Positions 45,346-54,140 of a DNA stretch of 64,000 nucleotides are shown piece by piece. The position numbers were made by a program, and so were the translations under genes. The stretch is from Vibrio superstes (lineage in GTDB: Bacteria > Pseudomonadota > Gammaproteobacteria > Enterobacterales > Vibrionaceae), in the NCBI RefSeq assembly GCF_003569005.1, contig NZ_BCUR01000004.1, positions 861,425-925,424 on the forward strand. The letters are read 5' to 3'. Each line of letters begins with the position of its first letter. Position 1 is the first letter of the stretch. The notes beneath the pieces were generated by a model. It ran no database searches. It was not told the DNA's origin and saw only the letters and a list, made by a program, of their open reading frames with translations.

Positions 45346-46362
45346 TTACTCAGAGAAAGTAACTGTTACGTCAGTGTATTGAGCAGGCTCAGAGTAGATG
45401 TCAGTCTGAGAATACTTAACTTTACCGAAGTCAATCGAGTCAACGTCAACTTTACGGATTGTTGGGTTATCGATTGTACGGTAGTAGTAGTCGTTGTTCT
45501 CTAGGTCAACTACGTTGCCGTAACCAACCATTTGTGGGTCAGGGCTAACGAACTCCCAGTACATAGAGCCCGTTACGATTTCCATGTCATTCAGGATAGA
45601 GAATGCACGAGCTAGACCGTCTTCACGAGCATCGCCAGCTTTAGGGTTACGTTTGAATTCAGCGTTGAGTACAGCTAGGCGAGAGAAGCGACCATCTGGG
45701 CCAGTCTCTAGTCTGTCGAAAACCTCAAGGTCAGTACCAAGACGTGTTCCAGCTTTATCGATTTCTTTCTGAGCAGCTTCTAGTTGAACAGGGTAGCTTG
45801 GGTCATTTGTCATAACACCTAGCTCGTTCTCGTAGAAAGTTGGTTTGCCGTCGCCAGTTGTGTACTCAACTACGATAGCACGGTCATTGTCTCGGATAGC
45901 GAAGTGCATCGGGATATCCATGTCGTGTGCTACAGCGATTTTAGTGTGTGTAACTAGAGTGTCTTCAAGAAGCGCAATTGCTTCTTCAACGTTCTTAGCG
46001 TTAGCGAGTAAAAGACTCGCTACTTCAAGGTAGTTAACGTCCCCCTCGCCCTCTGGAAGAAGCGTAGACTCACCTAGAGCTAGTGATTCAACGTTCAAGC
46101 CGTGTTCGTTAAGACCTGAAGAAATCCACTCTGTATCACCGTGTTGCATACCAACGAAACCGTAGTCACCAGACTTGCCGTTGATTACGTGGTTTTGTGG
46201 GAACACGGTGAAGCGTTCTTGCATGAAGTCAGGCGCTTCCATTGAGCGTGCAACGAATGCATTACCGTCTATTTCAAAGGTTGAGTATGAACAAGCGTTT
46301 GCAGCTTGGATAGCGCCGAAAGTTGTGGCTGCCATTGTGAGAGCTAATAGTGTTTTTTTCAT
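45346..46362 (-). CDS. Choloylglycine-hydrolase-family Ntn enzyme, module 1
   Basis: 338 residues from the ATG at 46362 (AGGA 8 bases upstream; the open frame above it is not protein-like). Signal peptide cut before Cys24 (ANA-CSYS), so that the N-terminal Cys becomes the Ntn nucleophile. Other family positions present: Arg in FVARSME, Asn in SSGLNEHGL, Asn in GVMTNDPSYP, Arg in DGRFSRLAVLNA. Family members cleave conjugated bile acids, penicillin V or, in Gram-negatives, acyl-homoserine lactones. Export to the periplasm. Divergent from a LysR gene 163 bases away; strong similarity to the copy at 48687. Confidence 0.88.
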   Translation of the reverse strand: MKKTLLALTMAATTFGAIQAANACSYSTFEIDGNAFVARSMEAPDFMQERFTVFPQNHVINGKSGDYGFVGMQHGDTEWISSGLNEHGLNVESLALGESTLLPEGEGDVNYLEVASLLLANAKNVEEAIALLEDTLVTHTKIAVAHDMDIPMHFAIRDNDRAIVVEYTTGDGKPTFYENELGVMTNDPSYPVQLEAAQKEIDKAGTRLGTDLEVFDRLETGPDGRFSRLAVLNAEFKRNPKAGDAREDGLARAFSILNDMEIVTGSMYWEFVSPDPQMVGYGNVVDLENNDYYYRTIDNPTIRKVDVDSIDFGKVKYSQTDIYSEPAQYTDVTVTFSE

Positions 46363-46525
46363 TTTGATATCCTGTTGTGTTTGCAGTCGACGCTTGTTGT
46401 TCATCGCTTGCTTGTTTTTGATGGAGCCAGTATGCCCACAAAAAACAAACACAAAAACTCACATGATGCATCTTTTGGTTGTCTATGGCATTATAGGAAT
46501 CAGATAACCAAAGAAGGACGTCGTT

Positions 46526-47401
46526 TTGAATTTTTCGCTTGCGCAGTTAGAGGCATTTTCTGCAACGTATGAACATGGCAGTTTCAAAGCTGCGGCGGAA
46601 CGCTTGAATAAGCAACGGCAAGTGGTCACTAAATTGGTTGTCACCATGGAAGAGAGTTGTAACGTCCAATTGTTCACTCGTAAGACTCGACATTTAGAAC
46701 CCACTGATGCCGCACATAAACTCATCCCTTTTACTAATCGAGCACTCTTTGATAGCGGTAAAATTCACAGCACCATCCAACGTTTTGAGCTTAAGCCCGC
46801 AACACGACTCAGCGTAGGAATTGATAACATGCTAATTAGTAATGATTTAATGACTTGCTATCAAAACCTATTGACTGAATTCCCCGAATTGCAGTTAGAC
46901 ATTCGCACTGGGAGCACTACCGAGGTATTTGATTGGTTAATCAATAAAGATGTCGAGTTGGCGTTGCGCTTTTATCCATTTTCAGAAGAAGCTGAGGTTA
47001 TCAAAGTGACAGCATTTAATTTTGAAATGGTCAATGTCGCCTCTTCTACCCTAGTCAACCTTGGATCTGTCTTATCTAATGACGACATCGCTCTTATGAC
47101 GCAAATTGTGCCTAAGTTTGTGTATCATTATCACCATCAAAAACAGCACATTCTTAGTGACCGAAAAATCATATCGAATAATATTCAACAGACGATTTCA
47201 ATGCTTGAGGCTGGCATGGGTTGGGCGATTGTCCCTAAATTCATGGTGGAAGAAAAACTGGCTGATGCCACATTGTCTAGTTTAATGATTGAGGGGGCAT
47301 CACCGATATACTGGTCTGCAGAATTGATTTATTTGAACGAAGAAGACCTTAGTCTCGCGGGCGATCTGTTCATACAAAACGTACAAGATATTGTTATTTA
47401 G
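46526..47401 (+). CDS. LysR-family regulator, module 1
   Basis: 291 residues. Starts at a TTG with AAGGA 7 bases upstream; the choice is confirmed by the paralogue at 48529, which begins at the same point with ATG (both read M-FSLAQLxAF). Helix-turn-helix AFSATYEHGSFKAAAERL, then an effector domain ending TLSLAGDLFIQ-type (here LSLAGDLFIQNVQDI), shared with module 2. Divergent from the Ntn hydrolase of its module and so its probable regulator. Confidence 0.85.
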   Translation: MNFSLAQLEAFSATYEHGSFKAAAERLNKQRQVVTKLVVTMEESCNVQLFTRKTRHLEPTDAAHKLIPFTNRALFDSGKIHSTIQRFELKPATRLSVGIDNMLISNDLMTCYQNLLTEFPELQLDIRTGSTTEVFDWLINKDVELALRFYPFSEEAEVIKVTAFNFEMVNVASSTLVNLGSVLSNDDIALMTQIVPKFVYHYHHQKQHILSDRKIISNNIQQTISMLEAGMGWAIVPKFMVEEKLADATLSSLMIEGASPIYWSAELIYLNEEDLSLAGDLFIQNVQDIVI

Positions 47402-47650
47402 ACCGTCCATATTAGGGCGGCTAGTAGTGATCTCCCACTTTCAAAGTAACAGGCCCTTTAACTATAAACATCACAACACAACGCAACCCAAAGCATCGGC
47501 ATTGGAATCCCGCCCTAAGACTACACTACTTACCCATTATACTTTGCAGTCCACTGGCTCAAACGCAATGACAAAAGAACAAGCGACAGTTTGTTATTGT
47601 CAGCCTTCCCCATACACATTACACGCCACAGTTCTGATGACTAAAGACCG
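47402..47650. other. Mirror axis between the two LysR genes
   Basis: 249 bases separating the convergent LysR genes. No gene or clear terminator seen; this is the centre of the mirror-image duplication. Confidence 0.5.
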
Positions 47651-48529
47651 CTAGATTTGTTCTATTGTTTGAATTTTCTGTATAAAAATGTCACCGGCTA
47701 AGGTGAGTTTATCATCACTTTGATACACCACTTCAGCGTTCCATACGACGGGAACGGATCCCTCGATAGAAAATTCAATCAGTGATTGTTCTTTCAGTTT
47801 ATTGCGGATGTTGAATTCTGGCACCATTGCCCACCCCATGCCGGCCTCAACCATTTCTAGAGTGTTGTGCAAGTCGTTAGACGTGATGATGCTATCACTG
47901 ATGATATGGCCTATTTCCAAGCCGTAATGGAAAACGAATTTGGCGACTATTTGAGTAAGCCTGGTCAGTTCAGACTGAGAAATGATTGAACCTGAACGAA
48001 TTGTCTCTGGGCTAGCAATAGTAATGGTCTTAAAATTAAAAGCGCTTACAGAAATCAAATCATCTTGACTGTTGAATGGCGATGCTCTTAAACCCATATC
48101 CGCTTCACCCGTTTCGACCCATCCGGCAATTTGCTCGGTATTGCCGGTCAGTATCTCTAAATCAATGGTAGGGATTTCATCTAAAATCGCTTTATAGCAT
48201 TTTGTTACTTCATTACTGATCAATAGATTATCCACAGCAAGAGTAAAGCTGCTCGGTAACTCTTCCTCAAAGCTCTTCAGCATAGTTGAGATTTGATTGG
48301 AATCAGACAGAACTCTTTTCGCGAGTTTATAGAGTTTCTTAGCTTCATCTGTGGCTTCTAGTCGACGTACATGCCTGATGAAAAGTAACACGTCGCAATT
48401 GTCTTCAAGACTTGATACTAGCTTGGCAACCGCCTGACTACGTTTTCCCGATTGAATTGCAGCATCTTTAAAGCTACCCGTTTCGTAAGTAAGAACAAAG
48501 GCTTGCAATTGAGCGAGTGAAAAATCCAT
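47651..48529 (-). CDS. LysR-family regulator, module 2
   Basis: 292 residues. Helix-turn-helix AFVLTYETGSFKDAAIQSG, effector domain with SNEVTKCYKAIL and VEAGMGWAMVPEF stretches that match the module 1 regulator (MLEAGMGWAIVPKF there). Divergent from the second Ntn hydrolase, 157 bases between starts, with a 9-bp inverted repeat between. The two LysR proteins are clearly paralogues, roughly 40% alike by eye, so the duplication is not recent. Confidence 0.88.
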   Translation of the reverse strand: MDFSLAQLQAFVLTYETGSFKDAAIQSGKRSQAVAKLVSSLEDNCDVLLFIRHVRRLEATDEAKKLYKLAKRVLSDSNQISTMLKSFEEELPSSFTLAVDNLLISNEVTKCYKAILDEIPTIDLEILTGNTEQIAGWVETGEADMGLRASPFNSQDDLISVSAFNFKTITIASPETIRSGSIISQSELTRLTQIVAKFVFHYGLEIGHIISDSIITSNDLHNTLEMVEAGMGWAMVPEFNIRNKLKEQSLIEFSIEGSVPVVWNAEVVYQSDDKLTLAGDIFIQKIQTIEQI

Positions 48530-48589
48530 GACTACCCTCCAGTAAGTTACTCATATTATAAACTACTTTTTGTTGTCCATTGGAATTTT

Positions 48590-48623
48590 ATGGAGTCAAT
48601 TTTTGAGTGCATCATGACTCCAT
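48590..48623. promoter_or_regulatory. Inverted repeat in the LysR/Ntn-hydrolase promoter region, module 2
   Basis: ATGGAGTCA (48590-48598) and TGACTCCAT (48615-48623) form perfect 9-bp arms 16 bases apart, about 65 bases before the hydrolase start. A candidate LysR binding site. Confidence 0.5.
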
Positions 48624-48686
48624 CGAAGCAATATTGCTCATAAACGAGTTTCCAAACTCAACTGAATAGATATCTTGGAGTTTACT

Positions 48687-49700
48687 ATGAAAAAATCAAT
48701 CATCGCACTTGCACTAGCAGCAACAACAGCAGCAGCCAGTATCGGTGCTACTGCTCATGCATGTTCATATTCAACCATCACTGGTAATGAAGGTACTGTT
48801 TTCGTTAGCCGTACTAATGAACTACCGATGGAAACTGAAGAAAACTTCATCATTGTTCCACGTGGCTATGAGTTCCGTGATTCAACAGCACAACATGGTT
48901 TCGTTGGTATGCGTCACGGCGATACTGAAATGGTTTCATCGGGCCTAAACGAGCACGGTGTAAGCATTGAATCACTAGGTTACTGGGGCGCTGAATACTC
49001 TGAAGATAAAAAAGCAGCAAAATCAACGTCACTATCTATCGTGTCAACGCTACTTGGCAACGCGAAAACGACTGAAGAAGCGATTGAAATTGCTAAAAAT
49101 ACGCCAATCGTATATGAAGACATGAAGCAGTTTGAAGGCGTGACCGTTGCATTCCACTACGCGATTACTGATGGTAACCGCTCTGTTGTAATCGAGCACG
49201 TTGCCGGTGAAGCGGTGGTTTACGAAAACACGTTAGGTGTAATGACGAACGACCCAAGCTACCCTGAGCAAGAAGCAATGGCGAAAGAAGCAATCGCTAA
49301 AGTGAATGGCCGTGTTGATAACGATATGGAAGTCTTCCCTGGTTTCAGCACCAGCTCTGAAGATCGTTTCTCACGTATCGCTGCACTTAACGCTGCATAC
49401 AATGCCAACACACCTGCGAACGATGCTCGTGACGAAGGTCTTAATCGTGCATTCTCAATACTGAACAACATGGAACTTGTTTCTGGTTCTATGTACTGGG
49501 AATTCATCTCACCTAAACCACAATTGATTGCTTACGGTAACGTTGTTGATATCGCTGATAAAGCGTACTACTTCCGCACCTACGACAACCCAATGATCAA
49601 CAAGATTGACCTAGATAAGGTTGACTTCAGCACCGTTTCTTACTCAGAGACATCTATTTACGGTACTAAAGCGAACTTCGTTGAAATCACTGCAAAGTGA
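48687..49700 (+). CDS. Choloylglycine-hydrolase-family Ntn enzyme, module 2
   Basis: 337 residues from the ATG at 48687 (GGAG upstream). Signal peptide ends before Cys26 (AHA-CSYS), again exposing the Ntn Cys. Conserved set: Arg in FVSRTNE, SSGLNEHGV, GVMTNDPSYP, EDRFSRIAALNA, and MYWEF. About half the residues match the module 1 enzyme, including long identical blocks such as RAFSILN and GSMYWEF. Followed by a hairpin and the NTF2-like gene. Substrate unresolved among bile salts, penicillin V and N-acyl-homoserine lactones. Confidence 0.88.
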   Translation: MKKSIIALALAATTAAASIGATAHACSYSTITGNEGTVFVSRTNELPMETEENFIIVPRGYEFRDSTAQHGFVGMRHGDTEMVSSGLNEHGVSIESLGYWGAEYSEDKKAAKSTSLSIVSTLLGNAKTTEEAIEIAKNTPIVYEDMKQFEGVTVAFHYAITDGNRSVVIEHVAGEAVVYENTLGVMTNDPSYPEQEAMAKEAIAKVNGRVDNDMEVFPGFSTSSEDRFSRIAALNAAYNANTPANDARDEGLNRAFSILNNMELVSGSMYWEFISPKPQLIAYGNVVDIADKAYYFRTYDNPMINKIDLDKVDFSTVSYSETSIYGTKANFVEITAK

Positions 49701-49725
49701 TTTTTTCTGAATAATCTAATCTTAT

Positions 49726-49747
49726 AGAGGCGCTGTTTAGCGCCTCT
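49726..49747 (+). terminator. Intercistronic terminator-like hairpin, module 2
   Basis: AGAGGCGC-TGTTTA-GCGCCTCT followed by TCTTT, between the hydrolase and NTF2-like genes. Mirrors the hairpin in module 1. Confidence 0.7.
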
Positions 49748-49769
49748 CTTCTTTACAGGAGTGCAAACT

Positions 49770-50222
49770 ATGAAATTCAAATCTGTATTTGCTTTACTAC
49801 TTGCGGTGGCATCTTTTAGCTCACTCGCTAATGAGGCCAAGCAACAAGTGCTGGATACCGCACACACTATGTGGGATAACGCACGTAACGCGCAGCTTGT
49901 ACGTATGTGGGACAACGCGCCAACTGATCACACCTATTTTGTCGCTGGTTTGCCACTTTGGTCAAAACAAGACACGCTTGGTACTTTCACTGCAATGTTT
50001 GAAGGCGTGACTCGTCAAGACATCGAAACCGTGCGTGAAGAGGTCACAATGTTGTCTGATTCGGCTGCGGTATATACGGCTGATATGACCTATACCCAGT
50101 ATGATGCCCAAGGTAACGTGTTGGTCCCAACCTCGCCGTACGCCATGACAATTGTGTTTGTATTGCGCGATGGGCAATGGATGAATCTTCATTCTCACCA
50201 ATCGTTCCCATCAGCTGAATAG
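49770..50222 (+). CDS. Secreted NTF2-like (SnoaL/DUF4440-type) protein, module 2
   Basis: 150 residues from the ATG at 49770 (AGGAG upstream). Signal peptide ends SSLANE. Matches the module 1 protein throughout (MWDNARNAQL, LPLWSK, FEGVTRQDIETVREEVTM, TYTQYDAQGN, RDGQWMNLHSHQSFP). Stops 3 bases before the integrase relic at the island end. Function unknown, presumably linked to the Ntn hydrolase because the pair is kept in both modules. Confidence 0.8.
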   Translation: MKFKSVFALLLAVASFSSLANEAKQQVLDTAHTMWDNARNAQLVRMWDNAPTDHTYFVAGLPLWSKQDTLGTFTAMFEGVTRQDIETVREEVTMLSDSAAVYTADMTYTQYDAQGNVLVPTSPYAMTIVFVLRDGQWMNLHSHQSFPSAE

Positions 50223-50224
50223 CA

Positions 50225-50419
50225 TTAAGTATTGCGATAAGTTGCCAGTAGAACGAATTTGACTTGAATCAGATTTCTTCTGAGTGCATCAGGACGATTT
50301 TTAGTGCGAAGACTTATCTTAAAATCGAACGGAAAGCCCAGTTTTACTAGCTTCTTCGGGGTGCAGATTCGGGTGTAATACACCGAGTTGGGATGTTTAT
50401 AAAGATACAATTGACTCAC
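50225..50419 (-). pseudogene. Integrase N-terminal relic (right copy)
   Basis: 64 codons beginning MSQLYLYKHPNSVYYTRICT and continuing PKKLVKLGFPF...KISLRTKNRPDAL, the N-terminal arm-binding segment of tyrosine integrases (which are ~400 residues). It begins 72 bases from the 3' end of tRNA-Ser, the classic place for an integrase, and breaks off after about 50 family-like residues. A remnant of the integration module. Confidence 0.65.
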
Positions 50420-50461
50420 CTCATTGGATTTGAAGTGACTCCCTAGTTCCTTAAATGCAAA

Positions 50462-50485
50462 AAGCCCCTGATAAATCAGGGGCTT
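50462..50485 (-). terminator. tRNA-Ser terminator
   Basis: 11-bp perfect stem AAGCCCCTGAT / ATCAGGGGCTT, T-run on the minus strand. Confidence 0.85.
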
Positions 50486-50490
50486 AGATA

Positions 50491-50581
50491 TGGCGGAGAG
50501 ATAGGGATTTGAACCCTAGAACCGCTATTAACGGTTGCCGGTTTTCAAGACCGGTGCTTTCGACCACTCAGCCATCTCTCC
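50491..50581 (-). tRNA. serT: tRNA-Ser (anticodon UGA)
   Basis: 91 bases on the minus strand, GGAGAGATGGC at the 5' end, encoded CCA. Anticodon loop CTTGAAA (UGA), and a long variable arm (AACCGTTAATAGCGGTT) as in tRNA-Ser. T-arm GGTTCAAATCC. Its last 23 bases recur at 33939-33961. Confidence 0.95.
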
Positions 50582-50717
50582 GTTGCGGGAAGAATAATAT
50601 AGAGATTAAAAACCTTTGTAAATACTAAATTGAGTAGAAAAGGTCTGAGTGATTGCATTTTGAACAATAAGCTAAGGTGACTTAAGTTGTTTGGTTATCT
50701 AAGTCTGAAATGTGTCC

Positions 50718-50746
50718 AAAAAAGCAAGGGAGCCATCGGCTCCCTT
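50718..50746 (-). terminator. Terminator after tRNA-Pro
   Basis: AAGGGAGCC-ATC-GGCTCCCT with a T6 run on the minus strand. Confidence 0.9.
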
Positions 50747-50756
50747 TGGTGTTTCG

Positions 50757-50833
50757 TGGTCGGACTGACAGGATTTGAACCTGCGACCCCCCGCCCCCCA
50801 GGCGGATGCGCTACCAAGCTGCGCTACAGTCCG
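50757..50833 (-). tRNA. proL: tRNA-Pro (anticodon GGG)
   Basis: 77 bases on the minus strand including CCA. CGGACTGTAGCGCAGC at the 5' end, anticodon loop CTGGGGG, T-arm GGTTCGAATCC. It begins 2 bases past the yejM stop, as in E. coli where proL follows yejM. Confidence 0.95.
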
Positions 50834-50835
50834 AG

Positions 50836-52635
50836 TTATTGCTGTTCGTAGAAACGCTTGGTTTCTGACAATCCCTGCATAATGACTGACAATTTCGGCT
50901 TCGCATCGCGCTGTCTACGGTAATTGTGGTTAAACACTTTGTAGTTGCCGTAGCGGTCTAAGACTGTGATCTCTTTAGGAGAAATCAATGCAAACTCGCG
51001 CGCATCTCCAGCCATAGTCCAGCGACGATTCTTGCTATTAAATAGGTTTTGACCACTGCTGAAATCTGCTGGATTGGAGGTCACACCAAGCAGATCTTGC
51101 ATCAGGGTGACTGACAAATCAAAGTGACTTGATACATGAGTCCACTCTTTTGCTGGCTTGTTTGGCCAATGCACTACCATAGGCACCTGTAGTTGGTACT
51201 TGCTGTAGTTACTGTTCGAACCCCAACTGTTGGTGTTGGTTTCGTTAAATTCCCAGCCATGATCTGAGGTAATCACGACAATGGTATTATCCAGCAACTT
51301 TTTGTCTTGCAGCGTTGCAAGTACTTGTTCGATTGTGGCGTCAATTTTGCTAGCAGTAGTGTTGTAAGCCTGACGAAGGACTGCTCCTGCATCTTTTCCT
51401 GAAGCGTCACTCACATGGTCTTCAAACTTCTGCATCTTCGTGAGATGAAGCAGGCTAAACCAGTTTTTGTTCCCTTCGTTATCAAGCCACTGTTGCCAGT
51501 TGCTTACTGCCGCTTTATCAGACTTACTGATCTGTTCGGTAAGGCTATCGTCTAAGCCGCTTAGAATGACATCATCATAAATATTCGATGAGAAGTCATT
51601 ACCACTAAAGAACCCCATATCGTAGTTACGATATTGAAGCTGCTCTACAAATAAAGGCTGAGTCTCGTGATGACGAACATTGGCTGAATACGTCGCTGGG
51701 ATGCCATAAAACAGTCCAAAAGATGCGGAATTATCGTTGCCAGAGCTGTAGTGATGGGTGAAATTCTGGTTTTGCGTCGCAAATTCGCTAAGTGCAGGCA
51801 TGGTTTCTGGGGTCACGCTGTCTGCACGCAGATCTTCAACCACAATCATCATTAGGTTGTAGTTCTTACTTTTACTCTTATTTACCTTCAAGGTTTCTAG
51901 AGGGTAAGTCAGTACTTCTGTATTCGCTTCACCGCGCTCAACACGCTCTTGATATTCTTCTCTGTCGAACCAACCCTGACGCTCTAAAAACGTCTTAGCG
52001 GTCATTGGGTATGACAACGGAAAGTTAGCACGTTGATTTGTAATTGGATTATAGAAGGTGGCATCAGCCCAGATATAAATCAGATGACTGAAAATAAAGC
52101 TAACAAAGAAGACCACAGCAATAGGGCGACCAATGCGCTTATGCGACAGTTTTCGTTGTTTGCGCCAAACCCACTCAGCAAGAGCGAGTTGCACAAAGAA
52201 TATGATGGGTACAAGAACGAACAGCGTTTGCCATTTTGCATTGATGGCATTCTTATCGTCGCTTAACAACAGCTCCCAAACGATGGGGTTAAGGTGCAGG
52301 TTAAGCTCTTGATACGCTTGCGTATCAAGTAACAGAACCGTCAGCCCAACCGTGCTCGCGAGCACACCTACTATCCTGAACAGTTTAAAGTTCGGGACAA
52401 TAAAGGTTATAGGGAACAGGCAGAGTACATAGAGCCCGAATACCAAGAAACCAAAATGGCCTACCCAAGATGAGAATAGGTACAGTTGCCCTAAAAGGGT
52501 ATCTGGCCAAGGGGATTCGGCTATGTATCGCGTACCAATGAGCATTGCAACGATGACATTGAAAAAGCTAAACCAATGTCCCCAGCTGACCAGTCTTGAT
52601 ACTCGTTCTGCGTAAGAATTACCGCTATCTACCAT
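50836..52635 (-). CDS. yejM: Inner-membrane cardiolipin/LPS regulator YejM (PbgA/LapC)
   Basis: 599 residues: five N-terminal membrane helices (about 20-190, DUF3413) and a periplasmic sulfatase/alkaline-phosphatase-like domain from about 245 (MMIVVEDLRADSV, NSASFGLFYGIP, TIVVITSDHGWEFNE). In enterobacteria it senses LPS and regulates LpxC stability through LapB and is thought to have lost hydrolase activity. Follows yejL on the same strand by 25 bases and runs directly into tRNA-Pro. Confidence 0.93.
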   Translation of the reverse strand: MVDSGNSYAERVSRLVSWGHWFSFFNVIVAMLIGTRYIAESPWPDTLLGQLYLFSSWVGHFGFLVFGLYVLCLFPITFIVPNFKLFRIVGVLASTVGLTVLLLDTQAYQELNLHLNPIVWELLLSDDKNAINAKWQTLFVLVPIIFFVQLALAEWVWRKQRKLSHKRIGRPIAVVFFVSFIFSHLIYIWADATFYNPITNQRANFPLSYPMTAKTFLERQGWFDREEYQERVERGEANTEVLTYPLETLKVNKSKSKNYNLMMIVVEDLRADSVTPETMPALSEFATQNQNFTHHYSSGNDNSASFGLFYGIPATYSANVRHHETQPLFVEQLQYRNYDMGFFSGNDFSSNIYDDVILSGLDDSLTEQISKSDKAAVSNWQQWLDNEGNKNWFSLLHLTKMQKFEDHVSDASGKDAGAVLRQAYNTTASKIDATIEQVLATLQDKKLLDNTIVVITSDHGWEFNETNTNSWGSNSNYSKYQLQVPMVVHWPNKPAKEWTHVSSHFDLSVTLMQDLLGVTSNPADFSSGQNLFNSKNRRWTMAGDAREFALISPKEITVLDRYGNYKVFNHNYRRQRDAKPKLSVIMQGLSETKRFYEQQ

Positions 52636-52660
52636 GAATGTTCGTTCTTGTTATTAGTTG

Positions 52661-52876
52661 TTAGTCTTCAACAGATGCGATTAGTGCATCTGAGAAAGTT
52701 TTGGCGATGGCCTTCCTTTGTCCTTTAGCCACGTTCTGGTTAAGAACGTTTGTCGCGATATTGCCAACCAACATCAAGCTCAGTTCTGGAGTCGATTGGT
52801 GCTTCTCAAGGACTGCAGCAATTTCAGCTAACATGGTTTCGACTTTTTCGTCACTGTATTTCGATGTAATAGGCAT
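52661..52876 (-). CDS. yejL: YejL family protein (UPF0352)
   Basis: 71 residues, typical length. [19 protein letters not shown] start and [16 protein letters not shown] core identify the family. Small helical protein of unknown role, always beside yejK and yejM. Divergent from yejK over 84 bases. Confidence 0.93.
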   Translation of the reverse strand: MPITSKYSDEKVETMLAEIAAVLEKHQSTPELSLMLVGNIATNVLNQNVAKGQRKAIAKTFSDALIASVED

Positions 52877-52960
52877 AGTTACTCTGCTAATGATAGTGGA
52901 AACGGCTTATGATAACCTACTCTGAATAACAACTGAAATCACAAGAGATAGAAATCTCCT

Positions 52961-53962
52961 ATGAGTTTACAATTATCTAATGTCATTTTGCATCAATTAG
53001 TTAAAGATTCTGAGCAACAGCTAACGGTTAACTACCGTGAATCGGCCCTAGCTAATGACGCATCTACTGAAAGTTTAGTCGCTGAATTGCATCGAGTGTT
53101 CAATGCAAAGGCAGGAAAAGGCTTTGGAACCTTCTCAGATGAGAGCGAGTTCAAAGTTTGGTTAGACAATACGTTATCTGACGATCTCGACTTTTACACT
53201 TTCTCACAAAATAGTGCCAAGCGACTGATCTCCGAGATCAGCAAGTACTCCTTCGCCGAAGATGGGTTTTTAGTGTTAGCTCATTATCAGTCTTTAGCTA
53301 CGGATTATCTGTTTATTGCGCTTATCCCATCTAACGAAAGCCTGAAGGTTACAGAAGGTCTGGATATTAGTGCTACGGATTACCTGGATATTTCTAAGAT
53401 GGATATCGCGGCGCGTATCGACTTGTCTACGTATCAAACGGATAGCGACTCAAATCGCTCTCTTACTTTTATCAAGGGACGAGTGGGGCGCAAGGTTTCA
53501 GATTTCTTCTTGGATTTTCTGCAAGCTGAAACCGGTTTGGACACAAAGCAGCAAAATTTAGTGTTGATGCAAGCGGTGGACGATTTTGTAGCGGATGCAA
53601 AATTAGAGAAAGACGATGCTAACTCTTACCGTAAGCAAGTTGCAGATTACTGCAATGAGCAGATCAAAGCGGGTGATGAGGTTGAAGTTCGTGAACTGTC
53701 GCAAGAGCTACCAAAAAGCGATGACGGCACCAGCTTTGCTGATTTTACCGAAGAGCAAGGCTACGAACTGGAAGAGAGCTTCCCTGGCGATAGAGCCGCT
53801 GTACGCAAGCTAACCAAATTTGTTGGCGCTGGTGGTGGTTTGAATATCAGCTTTGACTCCATGTTAATGGGAGAACGTGTTTTTTATGATCCAGAAACAG
53901 ATACGTTAACGATCAAAGGGACGCCACCGAATCTACGTGACCAGCTCACAAGAAAGGGTTAA
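52961..53962 (+). CDS. yejK: Nucleoid-associated protein YejK (NdpA)
   Basis: 333 residues with the 37-kDa NdpA pattern: MSLQLSNVILHQL start, FIKGRVGRKVSDFFLDFL in the middle, and a C-terminal KFVGAGGGLNISFDSMLMG stretch. Nucleoid-associated protein that interacts with topoisomerases. Divergent from yejL, with its own terminator. Confidence 0.93.
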   Translation: MSLQLSNVILHQLVKDSEQQLTVNYRESALANDASTESLVAELHRVFNAKAGKGFGTFSDESEFKVWLDNTLSDDLDFYTFSQNSAKRLISEISKYSFAEDGFLVLAHYQSLATDYLFIALIPSNESLKVTEGLDISATDYLDISKMDIAARIDLSTYQTDSDSNRSLTFIKGRVGRKVSDFFLDFLQAETGLDTKQQNLVLMQAVDDFVADAKLEKDDANSYRKQVADYCNEQIKAGDEVEVRELSQELPKSDDGTSFADFTEEQGYELEESFPGDRAAVRKLTKFVGAGGGLNISFDSMLMGERVFYDPETDTLTIKGTPPNLRDQLTRKG

Positions 53963-53988
53963 CCCATAAAAACAAGCATTTAAGACAA

Positions 53989-54015
53989 CGCAACCCTCGA
54001 GGTTGTGTTTTTTTT
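53989..54015 (+). terminator. Terminator after yejK
   Basis: CGCAACC-CTCGA-GGTTGTG (one wobble) followed by eight T. Confidence 0.85.
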
Positions 54016-54140
54016 GCACTTTATGCATAAAAATTCTTGTCATTCGCCTCAACTTTTTTAAATATGAAGGACAACAATAAAATTTGATTAGCACTGGCGA
54101 TAATTTTCAGTGCATTCCCAAAATTACATGGAGTATAGAG

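Noticed and set aside
46363..46452. 30-residue N-terminal extension of the first Ntn hydrolase
   Set aside because: It would precede a clean signal peptide; the paralogue at 48687 starts at the equivalent Met.
45202..46507. Plus-strand frames opposite the NTF2-like and Ntn hydrolase genes
   Set aside because: They are shadows of strongly supported minus-strand genes.
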